DNA of 64,000 nucleotides from Sphaerulina vaccinii (GCA_022570795.1 JAKUDP010000016.1:62001-126000); one strand, 5' to 3'; positions 1 to 10,236 are shown, numbered from the stretch's first letter. The notes: generated from the sequence alone by a model not told the origin. Numbers and translations are program-made.

Positions 1-78
1 TTCTTGCTGTTGGACTTGATCGAGCAGGATGAGACGCGTCGGTTCAGGTCGGCGGCTTGTGGGATCGTAGTTGTTCAT
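1..78 (-). CDS. 5' end of a divergent gene running off the window (unknown)
   Basis: An open frame starts with ATG (reverse complement of 76-78) and stays open for 26 codons to the window edge; it begins MNNYDPTSRRPEPTRLILLD. It faces away from SNF7, with about 370 bp between the two start codons, which is a normal fungal divergent promoter spacing. The fragment is Arg/Pro-rich and too short to assign to a family. It could also be a chance open frame. Confidence 0.4.
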   Translation of the reverse strand, partial: MNNYDPTSRRPEPTRLILLDQVQQQE

Positions 79-445
79 TCTGAAGACGCGTAGAACTGTG
101 CATCTTCTTCTTGTTGTCCTCGTGAAGATGGAACTTGATGTTGTTGACAGAAAGACCCATTTGAGAATAGTGGGGGCTTATCGGCGCCGGTGTGCACGTG
201 CCGCAATTTGATTCCGCATGACAACATGGCTGTCTTTCTCGGCGTAACACCTTCAATCAACTCTACTCTACTACTACTGAAGGCCACAACTTCTACTCCC
301 ACTTCACTTCACTTCGACTCCGCCACTACCTAGCTCCGCCGCCTACGCCTCTCCACCACCACCACCACCCCGCAACACGAACAAAGACAGCTATCTCGGC
401 CAACCAACACCTCCACATCCTCACGATATTGGCAGCAGCAGCGAT
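79..445. promoter_or_regulatory. Intergenic region / shared promoter upstream of SNF7
   Basis: This spacer lies between the partial minus-strand gene and SNF7. It contains a CT/CA-rich stretch with CACCACC iterations near 352-370, typical of fungal 5' leaders. No TATA box is obvious. I see no gene in it. Confidence 0.4.
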
Positions 446-1201
446 ATGGCGTCCTGGGGCTGGGGCAACCTCTTCGGAGGCGGCGCAGCAGCAAAGAAAG
501 ATGCACCAAAGAACGCCATTCTCCGGCTAAGAAGTACCCTGGAAATGCTGTCCAAACGTGAAAAGCATCTACAGAATCAGATGGATGAGCAAGATGCCGT
601 TGCGAGGAAGAACGTTACTGCGAATAAGGCTGGTGAGTGAAGCGAAGCGAGTTATACGCAAAGACAGGCAGTATGGACAGGATATATGCTAACGTGATAT
701 GATATTGCAGTCGCAAAAGCAGCCCTCCGCCGCAAAAAAGCCTTCGAACACCAACTCGAACAAACCTCCGCACAAATGATGACAGTAGAACGAGAAATCT
801 CCTCAATCGAAACAGCAAACATAAACAAAGAAACCCTCGACGCAATGAAAGGAGCTCAACAAGCCATGAAGAAGATCCACGGAGACTTGTCAATCGAAAA
901 AGTCGATCAAACAATGGAAGACCTACGAGAACAACACGCGATTGGGGAGGAAATCGCTGATGCGCTTACGCAAGGGAACAGCATGCAGGGAGTCGATGAA
1001 GATGAATTGGAAGATGAGTTGGCGGAGTTGCAGCAGGAGGAGTTGGATAATAAGATGTTGAAGACTGGGAATGTGCCGGTGCATGATCAGATCTCGAGAC
1101 TACCAGAGCAACCGGTTGGGGCTCTCAAAGGCAAGCAGAATGCTGTGGAGGATGATGAGGAGGAGGAGCTCAGGAAATTGCAGGCCGAGATGGCGATGTA
1201 G
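446..1201 (+). CDS. SNF7: ESCRT-III subunit Snf7/Vps32 (two exons)
   Basis: This is the main polymer-forming subunit of ESCRT-III, which acts on endosomal membranes in multivesicular-body sorting. Exons are 446-632 and 711-1201. The 78 nt intron has donor GTGAGTGA, a GCTAAC branch site at about 688-693 and acceptor TTGCAG. The spliced product is 225 aa, close to the usual family size. The N-terminus has the basic amphipathic start MASWGWGNLFGGG followed by the long alpha1/alpha2 helical hairpin (KNAILRLRSTLEMLSKREKH). The C-terminal part is very acidic (DEDELEDELAELQQEELD) and ends in ELRKLQAEMAM, matching the autoinhibitory tail and MIM-like helix of Snf7. The glycine-rich lobby and ATG context make 446 the natural start. 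Confidence 0.93.
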
Positions 1202-1460
1202 GGAGAGATTACAGGTATAGGTGGGATGCAAGCATTTGGTTGGAGCCTGGGTATGGTGTTCTTCTGGGCGGGTTGACTGCGCTATTGACGAACGACGACT
1301 TTCAGATATCCAACAAGAAACCTCTTTACAGCTTTCGAGAACGATTTCATGATCAAGACTTGCCTCCTCTTTACCACACCACCACATGGACTTTCACTAC
1401 CCTTACGCACATCGCCTGCTGGGATAACAAGTCATATGCAACCTCAAACCACCCTCCTGC

Positions 1461-1613
1461 AACGATCGTCCTTGGTCTAGTGGCATATATTATAAGTCGT
1501 CGACATAGTTGACGCTGAAGACTATCACCTAACGTCAACCTAACGAGAGGCCCATACTGCCCCTCTAGGAGCGGCGAAATTCCGCTGCGGCTACTCAGGC
1601 GATTCTTTTGCTC
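1461..1613 (+). ncRNA. RNA family unit A1
   Basis: TATA-like TCATATGC at 1432-1439; A-box TGGTCTAGTGG at 1473-1483; T-block GGCGATTCTTTTGCTC at 1598-1613. Two perfect stems lie in the variable segment: AGAGG 1546-1550 with CCTCT 1562-1566, and AGCGG 1570-1574 with CCGCT 1582-1586. Confidence 0.6.
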
Positions 1614-1712
1614 GCCAACACCACTTCTCTTCTCCCCCTCAGCATTACCTTCTGCATCCCACTGACTCTCAAATAAATTGTCAGTCACGCACAACCTCAA
1701 ACCACCTCTCCT

Positions 1713-1870
1713 CAATAGTCGTCATTGGTCTAGTGGTATACTCAGAAGTCGTTGGCATCGCTAATGCTGACAACAATGAGTATAAGCCGGCCTGACATGA
1801 GGCATATGCATTACCTTGAACGGCCTTATCGTAGTATACGCCGCGATGAGATGGCGATTGTTTTGTACTT
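1713..1870 (+). ncRNA. RNA family unit A2
   Basis: A-box TGGTCTAGTGG at 1726-1736, followed by the GTCGTTGGCAT..AATGCTGA stem-loop to 1770 and T-block GGCGATTGTTTTG at 1853-1865. The upstream TATA-like element is unclear and I see no convincing second stem. Confidence 0.5.
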
Positions 1871-1966
1871 CTAGCATCACTTTTCTCTGTACGAGATCAA
1901 CTTTTGCTTTCTAGCTAATTCTCAGCTTAGATGGGAGGCTATATACAAGTTCCGATGGTGCGTTCT

Positions 1967-2118
1967 CAACAGTCGTTAGTGGTCTAGTGGTAGACTCGTA
2001 AGTCATTGGCAAAGCTGATGTTAAGAAGAGACATCGAGATAGCCTTACAAGGCATACGAGTGGCCTGTCTAGCTTCCGAATGTCCTTCAGCTGCGGCCAT
2101 AAGACGGCTTTTTTGCTA
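1967..2118 (+). ncRNA. RNA family unit A3
   Basis: TATATAC at 1940-1946; A-box TGGTCTAGTGG at 1980-1990; CGTAAGTCATTGGC follows. The T-block is altered to CGGCTTTTTTGC at 2105-2116, which carries the longest T-run (six) of any unit. Confidence 0.5.
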
Positions 2119-5100
2119 TTCGCCTCGCAACATCTTTTGTTCGTAGGAGTCGATGATCTCCTTTTGCTCACATGCCAAAACATTATATGCCACTAGCCCT
2201 TCGTTAGCGAGCACATCCCTGTCTAGCGCGCCGAGCTCGGTGAAGACAACACTTCTTCCATCAGTGTTTCCATCGACATCGACATCAGCATCAACATCTC
2301 TGAAACGGCATCTATTGCAAACTTCCAAGACCTCCAAAGGTGTGGCAGCCGTGTCTTATAATCAATCCGTCATGCAATCAGCAGACTGTACGACAGGCAG
2401 GAAATCGCGCGTCCACTTCGCGTCAGAAGCCTCACAATTTTGACAGAAGCGCAGCAAGACCAACAGGACAGCTCGACTCACATGCTCTTCTTCTGATGCC
2501 GCAATCCCAAATATCACGGCATTGACAAGAGGTGTGTACGGACTCCTCTTCAAAGCATCAGGCTTCCTCATGGCATTGATTTTGGCCCGCTGGCGAAGAC
2601 TGTGACACCACATGATGTGCCAACCCAGGAACGTCACACAAGACTCGAGAAGATGATTATGCACAGCTGTCAAATCCTATAGTCTGCACCCCAACGCTCA
2701 GCAACCCGCCGCAAAGGTAATCCCACGAACTCTTACTCGACCATGTGCGGACCCAAGCCCACGGTAAACCTACCCGCAAGAACCCGCCTCACCTTCTGAT
2801 TTTTCCTACACTTTCTTAATCTCTTCTCGTCTACACTTCTTCTTCTTCTTTTTCTCTCCTATCAGTGACGCTCAATCAAAACATGGCGGTCATATGCAGA
2901 ATGGGAAGTCGTGAACAGGGGGCAAAGCACATTAAAGACAAGGGCGGGACGAGTTGTGTACGTCCCATACAAAGGCACGCAGTCTTGCTGCGAATGTCCA
3001 AGACCTAATCTGATTCGGCAAAGAGGAGAGAACGAGTCTTCCAGTCTGGCGATTGTTTTGCAGACACAAGCAGGAGATGCGGATGCTGTGGCATGTTCAA
3101 CACCAAGCAGTCTTGATTGACCGCGAACGCCAGCTTGATCATACAATTGGGACAAGAACGAGACAGCATGCGACAACGAGGTCCATTCAAGCAATACGAA
3201 TACTCCTCCGATATATCCTGCGACCATGACCACTGCCACCTCCGACCAAAGCCAAAGTCCAAAACCAGTACCCAACCAGAGACCGAAGACCAGCTGCCGC
3301 CCCATGACCAACAGTGTCAGCCTGCAAAGCATCAACCTCTATACCGCCTCGTCCTCCTCGAAGCCCAGCAGCCACCTCATCCACGATGGCGCGCCTTCGA
3401 GTGCCTTTGAGCTCGACAGTGCATGCGACACAGCCGCCTTGTGTCTGGTCGTGCGCGTGCGTCGTCGGTGACCACTGGTAGTAACGAGCGACTGTCGACC
3501 AGGGAGGTCGTGATGTGTCGTCTCGGAGTCGTGGATGGTGGATGGTCTGGACTGGACGACTGTCGACCAGGAAGGTCGTGATGTGTCGTCTCGTGTGCGG
3601 CGAGGAGGACGGTCTGAAGAACTGCGCAAGGGTCAGCGGCTTTGCCAGGCTGACCACCCACGTCTGGTTGACTTACTGGCTGGAGGAAAACATACGGCTT
3701 TCGACTTGGCGCAGATCCTAATGTGTCGCCCATGTGCGTTGCTGGCTTGTGGCACTCGCGTACGGCTTTCGGTCACGGCGATCGTGATGTGCCGTTCGAG
3801 GGTCGATGTTGTATCCAGCGTTCTCTGAGAGGGTCATGCCTTGGCGCAATGGGTTGTCGGCGACGACGTTGGCTTGGCTGAACTGAGTCGGAGGAGGAGT
3901 TGTTCGAGTCCAACGGATTCTGCAGCACGAAATCAGCTTTCGCTGAACAAGTCCCCCAGTTATGTCGGCCGCTGGCGACCAGACACTGTCATGCGCTCCG
4001 GAGAGCATCCAATGTCACACGGCCACCTTGGCCTTTTGCTTTACGACAGAGCTAATAGCCCAAGCCCCCCGATCCGGGCCGAGCTGATTCAATGTCAAGG
4101 AACGGGAGACTCATCTTCAAATTGTGGCCTCTCTGGAATGCAGCAGGATGGATGCTGAATGTCCATCGACGATGGTATCGGCCTGGTCGATCGAGCGTGG
4201 CAGAGAGTGCTGTACTTGAGGCTTCTGACTGGTGATGAGAACAAGTGCGGAATCTGGAAGTGTCAGTAAATGGTGCTTCCATGATTCGTCTGCCAAACAT
4301 ACCTCTGAAGTCAGGAGCAAGCTGAGTGCTGGTCACCAGTGTTGAGATGATGTCTCAAGGCGAAGAAAGAGTCGTCGTGCTGTGTGGTCTACGAGTGTGG
4401 TTGCTTGGTGGGCCTGAGGTTGTGGAGAGGTGCTTGACAAAGAGGCGTGAAGAGAAGAACCAGCCATACTGGTTGATGAACGATGTATGACTGAAGAGGT
4501 CACGAAGAGTGGATGAGAGAAGAGATGGAAGAAGAGGAAGAGTTGAGCAGATGCGAAGACTTTAAGGAAGAGCGTCGCGGTCTGTTTACATGACCCACAA
4601 GGCAGTGCTGTCCTTCGACTGCAGGTAAGATCGTAACATGAAGGTAGTCGCTGACCATGTGAAGCAGGAGCCACTACTATTTGGAAGGCACCATGTCTAC
4701 GACCTCAAGCTGGACAACTAACCGGCACGTCACAATGACTTTCGCGAAGCTCAGCGCAGCTCACATACAATCTATCGATCAAAAGAATGCTACATTTTGA
4801 TAACAACCCTTCATATTGCCAATCAAGCTTGCAGAGCAGCAGTCTCGCCTTCCACGGATTCGCAGGCAGGCAGCAACTTTCCTTCCCAATACCACCCTAC
4901 CCAGGGACTCACTGGGAGGCGCAGAGCAAGGCCACCTCTAGCATCGAACATCCTCTATATACGGATATCTTTTGGCTATCTCCAAGGGAGGCAAAGCTTA
5001 ACATGTACGAAGTGTACATCGGAGACAACATCCACCAGTGTTGTCTATCTTGGGGACGGGATACACCTTCCCTTTACAACCTCCTTCTTTGCAACGTTCC

Positions 5101-5228
5101 GGGTTCGATTCTTGGGTGATGTGGCGCGACTGCCGCCAGTTACTCGCATACTCTGTTGCCAAGACAGTTACAGTGATCTGGAGCAATGTAATTAACAGGT
5201 CATATACGAGCCTGAGACCACCATTACC
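2119..5228. other. 3.1 kb gap inside cluster A, no gene recognised
   Basis: All frames give only short open frames without recognisable domains. At 3488-3600 a block (GACTGTCGACCAGG..) occurs twice about 72 bp apart, with one base difference in the conserved first 35 nt. A T-loop-like GGGTTCGATTC occurs at 5100-5110 but is not part of a foldable tRNA. The sequence looks like degraded intergenic or transposon-derived DNA. Confidence 0.4.
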
Positions 5229-5383
5229 AATGGTCGCCATTGGTCTAATGGGAAAACGTAAGTCGTTGGCATAGCTGATGCTGAGAAGAAGATGGAGCCA
5301 TGGCTAACAAAGAGCTGCAACTTGTGGCTCCGCGAGTTTCGTGGCTTCACCCACTACCACTAGCAGATGGCGATCGTTTTGCT
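5229..5383 (+). ncRNA. RNA family unit A4
   Basis: TCATATAC at 5210-5217; A-box variant TGGTCTAATGG at 5241-5251; stem-loop 1 GGCATAGCTGATGCTGA at 5268-5284; T-block GGCGATCGTTTTGCT at 5369-5383. A 6 bp stem pairs GGAGCC 5294-5299 with GGCTCC 5326-5331. Confidence 0.6.
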
Positions 5384-5474
5384 GATCGGCAGCACTATCT
5401 CGTTACCTGGTGTATAGTTTCGATCGAAGTGGGCAAACTGACAGATTATATACGAAACTGAGAACCTGGTCCTC

Positions 5475-5607
5475 AATGGTCGTCATTGGTTTAGTGGGAG
5501 AGCGTAAGTCGTCGGCATAGCTGGTGCTGAGATACGGGTTATTGCATGTCTGACAAAGCTATATAGGCCATTGCGTGGGTCCTGATGCTGCCACGGCGAT
5601 CGTTTTG
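5475..5607 (+). ncRNA. RNA family unit A5
   Basis: TTATATAC at 5447-5453; A-box variant TGGTTTAGTGG at 5487-5497; T-block GGCGATCGTTTTG at 5595-5607. A stem CGTGG 5574-5578 with CCACG 5591-5595 abuts the T-block. Confidence 0.57.
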
Positions 5608-5721
5608 TTCCTCGGCAGTACTTTTGTGCTGCCACATGTTTTGTTTCGATTGAGGCGGGTCAGTGTCTTTAGCATCGTGGCCACAATGTCACTTCATATG
5701 CGAGATCGAAATCTCAACTTT

Positions 5722-5870
5722 CAACAGTCGTCACTGGTCTAGTGGCATGAATTGTAAGTCGTCAGCAAAGCTGATGCCAAGGAGTTGAGATACAATGGGC
5801 AAAATGCAGACAATGCACTGCGTGAAGCCATTCAGGCAGATCGCTACAGCCAGCCGAGCGATTGTTTTGC
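5722..5870 (+). ncRNA. RNA family unit A6
   Basis: TCATATGC at 5694-5701; CAACAGTCGTC precedes A-box TGGTCTAGTGG at 5735-5745; stem-loop 1 reads GTCAGCAAAGCTGATGCC; T-block GCGATTGTTTTGC at 5858-5870. Confidence 0.6.
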
Positions 5871-5973
5871 ACTTCGGAGTCCTCGCTCTATGTTAATTTT
5901 GGCCTTCAACATGACAGTTTACAGGCACCTGGACCTATTGACAGATCATATACTCGTTCAACTTGCCAACCTC

Positions 5974-6125
5974 CAACGATCGTCTCTGGCCTGGTGGCAT
6001 ACCTCATAACCCGTTAGCCAAGCGGATGCTAGGAAAACAGAAACTAACACACGGCAAGTTCATGTATTGCCCTATGGCACGTCTTACCAACATCTGTGCC
6101 GCAGCTGGCATGGCGATTGTTTTGC
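5974..6125 (+). ncRNA. RNA family unit A7
   Basis: TCATATAC at 5946-5953; A-box variant TGGCCTGGTGG at 5987-5997; T-block GGCGATTGTTTTGC at 6112-6125. Two perfect stems: GGCAA 6053-6057 with TTGCC 6067-6071, and GGCAC 6076-6080 with GTGCC 6096-6100. Confidence 0.6.
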
Positions 6126-6227
6126 ACTCCCTCTACTTATTCTTTTGGCCTGGAGAGCTCTTGCCTATACTCCTCCAGGAATTGTGGTCTATTGACAGAT
6201 CATATACTCCTTCAACTCATCAAGTCT

Positions 6228-6390
6228 CAACAATCGCCACTAGTCTAGTAGTATACCTCATAAGTCATCGGCAAAGCTGATGCTAAGAAGCTGGAGCCAA
6301 AGTGACAGACACAAGGAAAGTACACCTTGTCATTGCGGACACTCTCGGTGTCGATGCCGCAGCTAGCATCGCGATTGTTTTGCTCTTTTG
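6228..6390 (+). ncRNA. RNA family unit A8 (last forward unit, convergent with B1)
   Basis: TCATATAC at 6200-6207; A-box variant TAGTCTAGTAG at 6241-6251; T-block GCGATTGTTTTGCTCTTTTG at 6371-6390. Two stems: ACAAGG 6311-6316 with CCTTGT 6325-6330, and GACAC 6338-6342 with GTGTC 6348-6352. Its 3' end faces the 3' end of B1 with 66 bp between. Confidence 0.62.
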
Positions 6391-6456
6391 CACATCCTTT
6401 TGGAGCAGGACATGACCTTTTGCCTCATGCTACCATAAGGAAGTGCAAAAAGAAAA

Positions 6457-6607
6457 GCAAAACAATCGCCTGAAGCGATGCAGCTTGTTGTAACCTTCAC
6501 TCAACTGCTAGACGTGACTCGAAGTTGTATGTCTGTAAGCGCATCAAGCATTAGTATATACTGACGACTTACTGACTTGACTATATCGCCCGGCAATCGT
6601 TGAGAGG
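6457..6607 (-). ncRNA. RNA family unit B1
   Basis: 3' block GCAAAACAATCGCC at 6457-6470; core ACTGACGACTTACTGACTTG around 6560-6580; TATA-like GTATAC at 6622-6627. Stem-loop 1 on the plus strand contains the palindromic AGTATATACT. Confidence 0.6.
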
Positions 6608-6701
6608 GAGATGGTAGAATCGTATACAACTGTCCAAGTAGGAGTTCCCAACCACAAGCTATGATCGCCAAAAGCTATAAGCGAACAAAACAAAAGAAGA
6701 A

Positions 6702-6858
6702 GCAAAACAATCGCTCGAAGCGAAGTAAGTCGTTGACATCGATCAACTTCTTGGCAGTACTCGTTTGAACTCATGAAGTTGAAGCAGTTGTTAGCATGTA
6801 AAGCACCAATAATATTGACGACTTACTGACTTGACTACATTTCCCGGCGATCGTTGAA
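6702..6858 (-). ncRNA. RNA family unit B2
   Basis: 3' block GCAAAACAATCGC at 6702-6714; TATA-like GTATAT near 6878. A stem GTTGA 6732-6736 with TCAAC 6743-6747 lies in the variable segment. Confidence 0.57.
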
Positions 6859-6934
6859 GAATGACCTCGAAAGGTAGTATATGAATGCTTATCTCCACGT
6901 CCTTCTCACAAACGTTGGTCAGTGATTACTGCAA

Positions 6935-7092
6935 GCAAAAGTACAACAATCACCCAAAGCGACAAGAGTTGCCAGCAATGCTATCCGCCGAGTACATACC
7001 TGAACTCGTGTTGTCAAGGCTCCGGCTATTTGTCAAGCATTAGCCAGGCTGACGACTTGCTGACTTGACTACATCGCCCGGCGATCGTTGAA
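6935..7092 (-). ncRNA. RNA family unit B3
   Basis: 3' block is loosened to GCAAAAGTACAACAATCAC (6935-6953). A nested fold is possible: GACAA 6961-6965 with TTGTC 7011-7015 encloses CGAGT 6989-6993 with ACTCG 7004-7008. TATA-like ATATATGA near 7111. Confidence 0.57.
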
Positions 7093-7193
7093 GAGTGCGA
7101 ATATTGCTTGATATATGAGTACTAATACGTAATCTGGGTACCACTGACGCGGGTTATCCCCAGCTCAGATCGCATACAAGTGCCAAAAGGAAA

Positions 7194-7336
7194 GCAAAAC
7201 AATCACCTGAAGCTAGCCGATCGGCCTTACTGCTACTACGGCTAACATCCGTGAGGCAGACACTGTGGCAGCATGTCGAGCATCAGCAAAGCTGACGACT
7301 TACTCACTTCTCTATATCGCCGAGGTGACCATTGGG
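7194..7336 (-). ncRNA. RNA family unit B4
   Basis: 3' block GCAAAACAATCAC at 7194-7206; stem TAGCC 7214-7218 with GGCTA 7240-7244; the 5' part (to CGAGGTGACCATTGG) is more diverged. This is the last unit before OPY2. Confidence 0.5.
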
Positions 7337-7979
7337 AGAAGTGGATGTGAAATGGTAGATGGGTGTCCATTGGTACTGATATCACTGCTCGATATGTGGT
7401 TGCATCTTGGAAGCTCTGGTTCGGATGGTCGTGATGGAGTCGTTCCGTGTATCTTGGTTCTTCTTGCTATTGTATCTTTATGAGTAGCCTTTGTATTCCA
7501 GAAATGAGGACTCTCGACGATGAAAATGTCCGCAATTTGACAGAACAAAGAAGGAGAAGAAGTCGATCTCGCCACGTGAAGACAAAGACGGGAGACAAGG
7601 TTGTTTCTGCCGGATCTACATCCGGAGCGCGGAGCGGGACGATCAAAGTTCACTTGTTCTCAGGCACAAGTCCAGTCTGGCCCAACTCTCAACAACCTCT
7701 TCACCTTGAAATCTAGTCCAGAGAAATAACGACAGTCGCTCTTTTGTATTCAGTCTGACATTTGAACATTTGGAGAGGAGATTCTTGGCGCGTGATTGGT
7801 GGCGAAAGGAGATTGCGCATTGGACTCGACTTGGACTGCACTCAGCCGCACGAACACGACGGGAACGAGGAGAACAAGACAGGAAGCAGCAGAACTGAGC
7901 GACGACGACAACATCCTACTCATATCGAGGACAGTGGAAGAAGAGAGTCAAGAAGGCGCACGCCGCCCTGGAAAGGACC
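7337..7979 (+). promoter_or_regulatory. OPY2 upstream region
   Basis: About 640 bp of non-repeat sequence between unit B4 and OPY2. Overlapping short open frames on the plus strand have no recognisable domains. It presumably carries the OPY2 promoter and 5' leader; no TATA box stands out. Confidence 0.35.
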
Positions 7980-9455
7980 ATGCATTCTCTCTTCCGCCGC
8001 TGTGTCGAATGCGCCCCAGAGACTCCGACCTGCCCAGCATGTCCCTCTGGCGACATCTGCTCTCTCGTCCCTCAGTCATGCGACCAATGCGCCCATATGG
8101 TCTGCATAGCGAACCCTTCACCAGCGCCCAAAGCCGCAAAAACAAACGTCGGAGCCATAGCAGGAGGAGTCATAGGCGGAGTGCTCTTCTTCGCGCTGAT
8201 ATGCTTCCTCTTCTGGAGTTACTGGATCAAGAAGAGAAGAGCACAGCAAGATCAATGGGAAATTGAAGATGAAGACGATATGGCTACACAAAAAGGAAGG
8301 ACGTCGCAATTTAATGCTATGAAGTCAGATGCGGCATCTACGAAGACGAGTCGCTCAGTCGCAGCGAGCTTCCTCAGCAGGGCGAGCAATATCATACATA
8401 TTGCATATATTCCTGGAGTCACGAATCGTTTTGGTTCGGGACATAGCAGTATGCAAGCACCTGTTCCGCCTATTCCGGCTGCGTATCGACAGGGTACTAC
8501 CACGAGCACGCCGAAGAGTCCGCTCAGCAACGAAGGAGATGCGCTGTTCTTCAGACCGAGCGATTTGAGAGATAGTACTTGGTCGGATGGGAGCAGTCTG
8601 AGGTCTGGAAAGAGAGATACGCAGTATACGACTCATTCTATCACGCCTTCTTTGGCGAGGAGTTCGATGATGAGTGATGTTTATCGGGATGATGCGACCA
8701 CGGAACCTATGCCTGCTACACAAGTCTTCAGAGCGCTGCCGAGGATGGTGAGCGTGAAGTCTTCTTCCGCTACTTCGACGCCTTCAATGGAAAGTCCTCC
8801 TACTCTTGGACCAAGTCCTGGTAGCGGAGGTGGTGTGAAGGCCGTTATGCTAGGCGAACAATCCTCCACAAGTTCTCCCTCCTCACAACATCTTAATAGT
8901 GGGACATTCGCAGGCAAAGCCACTCCCGTCACAATAGGAGGTGGCGTAAAGGGCAAAGGTCGCTTTCCAGTGACACGACAAACGAGCGACGGGTCTACAT
9001 CTACGAAAGGCTCGGGGACGATAAGACCTCCACCAAGCAAACCTTCTCCTTTGGTAGAAACAGCCAATGAATCCGATGACGAAGAAGATGAACATGCTCG
9101 AGCAAGGCGGAGTCTCATTCGCGAGACCACAGCAGCAGCATCTTCCACAGCACCTCTAATACAGCCTCTGGAAAGTCCCTTCTTTGACGCCACAGACCTT
9201 CAAACTTCCTCTTCATTAGCTTCGCAAGGACAAAGACCGAATCCATACGCTGCAATGTCAGCATCTGTAGGCAGCGGACCACGAATGAAGCGAAACAACA
9301 CAGGAACAGATAACAGAGGACCAGGAGGCCTATCTGCAGTGATAGAGGAGGCTGCAAAACGAGCTTCGCAAGATCCGGATCATGAATCCGTGATGCAAGG
9401 AGGAAATGCGAAGAGAGACCAGAGTCCGTTCAGCGATGCTTACGCCGCCAAGTAA
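7980..9455 (+). CDS. OPY2: Opy2-like membrane anchor of the HOG pathway
   Basis: The 491 aa product has a short extracellular N-terminus with eight cysteines (residues 8, 11, 18, 21, 27, 34, 37, 42) in the CxxC pattern of the Opy2 N-terminal domain. A glycine-rich single membrane segment (about 57-82, GAIAGGVIGGVLFF) ends at the basic stop-transfer KKRR. The cytoplasmic tail is long and Ser/Thr/Pro-rich. In yeast Opy2 recruits Ste50 and the Ste11 kinase to the plasma membrane during osmostress signalling; that role is inferred by family. The tail has short proline clusters near PTLGPSPGSGGG and a C-terminal acidic/basic alternation. No cleavable signal peptide is visible. The gene is intronless and sits inside RNA cluster B. 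Confidence 0.82.
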   Translation: MHSLFRRCVECAPETPTCPACPSGDICSLVPQSCDQCAHMVCIANPSPAPKAAKTNVGAIAGGVIGGVLFFALICFLFWSYWIKKRRAQQDQWEIEDEDDMATQKGRTSQFNAMKSDAASTKTSRSVAASFLSRASNIIHIAYIPGVTNRFGSGHSSMQAPVPPIPAAYRQGTTTSTPKSPLSNEGDALFFRPSDLRDSTWSDGSSLRSGKRDTQYTTHSITPSLARSSMMSDVYRDDATTEPMPATQVFRALPRMVSVKSSSATSTPSMESPPTLGPSPGSGGGVKAVMLGEQSSTSSPSSQHLNSGTFAGKATPVTIGGGVKGKGRFPVTRQTSDGSTSTKGSGTIRPPPSKPSPLVETANESDDEEDEHARARRSLIRETTAAASSTAPLIQPLESPFFDATDLQTSSSLASQGQRPNPYAAMSASVGSGPRMKRNNTGTDNRGPGGLSAVIEEAAKRASQDPDHESVMQGGNAKRDQSPFSDAYAAK

Positions 9456-9841
9456 ACCCCTAGCAGACGGAGGTTCAGTTGATGAAGATGACAAGAAGTC
9501 AATATACATACATACACATAGAGACAGGATCTCACAGATCATAGAACGAGCTGGCTCGGAAGGACGATCACGAGTCACGAACGACTATTCTTCTTGTAAT
9601 GGGATGAAATGTGTATGAATGGGAGGGATTCATGGCGTTCTGGGTGTTCTGAAACTGGGATGGGAGACCCGCACGACCGCGAGGTATTTTTCTTGGATGG
9701 GATGGAATGGAATGTTTCATATATCGATCAGAGTACAGTGCCAATGACAGGACTTTACAATCTTAGGCCCTTTCCTATCGCTTCACGTTTAGCCAACTAC
9801 CATAAGCACGAAGGAGCAGCACAGCAGACACAATATGGCCA
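9456..9841. other. OPY2 3' flank, no gene seen
   Basis: About 390 bp with the probable OPY2 3' UTR, including a TACATACATACACA stretch near 9504-9518 and a GGGATGGAATGGAATG run near 9698-9713. Nothing else is recognised. Confidence 0.4.
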
Positions 9842-10005
9842 AAAGAAAATCAAAGGATCGATCACGACTGCAGGTCGAACAATGCCGATGATCACATGCA
9901 ACCTTGAAGGACTGGACACGTGTGTGAGCTCGGTTCAACCTGTCCAGCATCAATTACAATCAACAACTTACTGACTTGACTATCTCGCCGGACGAACTTT
10001 ACAAG
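9842..10005 (-). ncRNA. RNA family unit B5 (degenerate 3' block)
   Basis: The core ACTTACTGACTTGACTATCT is intact, but the 3' block is worn to AAAATCAAAGGATCGATCAC. A short stem CGAC 9865-9868 with GTCG 9874-9877 remains. Possibly a non-functional copy. Confidence 0.35.
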
Positions 10006-10077
10006 ACCACGACCTCAACAGCTACATAAGTGCTCTTTCGGCACGCCAAGAGCGAAAGAGGAAGATGAGGAGTAAAA

Positions 10078-10236
10078 GCAAAAGGAGGGCAATCGCCTGT
10101 GAAGCGGTCACCAGTATTCTGAAGACCGCCGGAGGCCAGGAAGGCCTGCACCTGCTCAGGGTGAAAGGTTGGTGTCAAGCATCAATATACACTGACGACC
10201 TACTGACTTGACTATATCGGCTGGACGAATGTTGCA
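10078..10236 (-). ncRNA. RNA family unit B6
   Basis: 3' block GCAAAAGGAGGGCAATCGCC at 10078-10097 (insertion inside the block). Two stems: GCGGTC 10104-10109 with GACCGC 10124-10129, and AGGCC 10133-10137 with GGCCT 10143-10147. Confidence 0.6.

Larger units (their letters stand above)
1461..6390 (+). repeat. Cluster A: eight forward units of the structured RNA family
   Basis: Eight units (A1-A8) all read to the right; A1-A3 are separated from A4-A8 by 3.1 kb of unrelated sequence. General unit plan for all clusters, sense direction: TATA-like TCATATAC; about 20-25 nt; CAACAGTCGTC; A-box-like TGGTCTAGTGG; CAGTAAGTCGTC; stem-loop 1; a 60-100 nt segment of unit-specific sequence with one or two further stems; and GGCGATTGTTTTGCTC with T-runs. 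Pitch within the cluster is about 210-260 bp. Spacers between the conserved blocks have diverged while block order and spacing are kept. There is no B-box (GGTTCGANTCC) at tRNA spacing. Confidence 0.8.

Noticed and set aside
2153..4674. Numerous 60-157 codon open frames in the A-cluster gap
   Set aside because: Low-complexity, mutually overlapping on both strands, no domains or splice patterns linking them.
5040..5115. tRNA gene suggested by GGGTTCGATTC at 5100-5110
   Set aside because: No matching acceptor, D-arm or anticodon arm upstream; the T-stem needs wobble pairs. Treated as a chance T-loop match.
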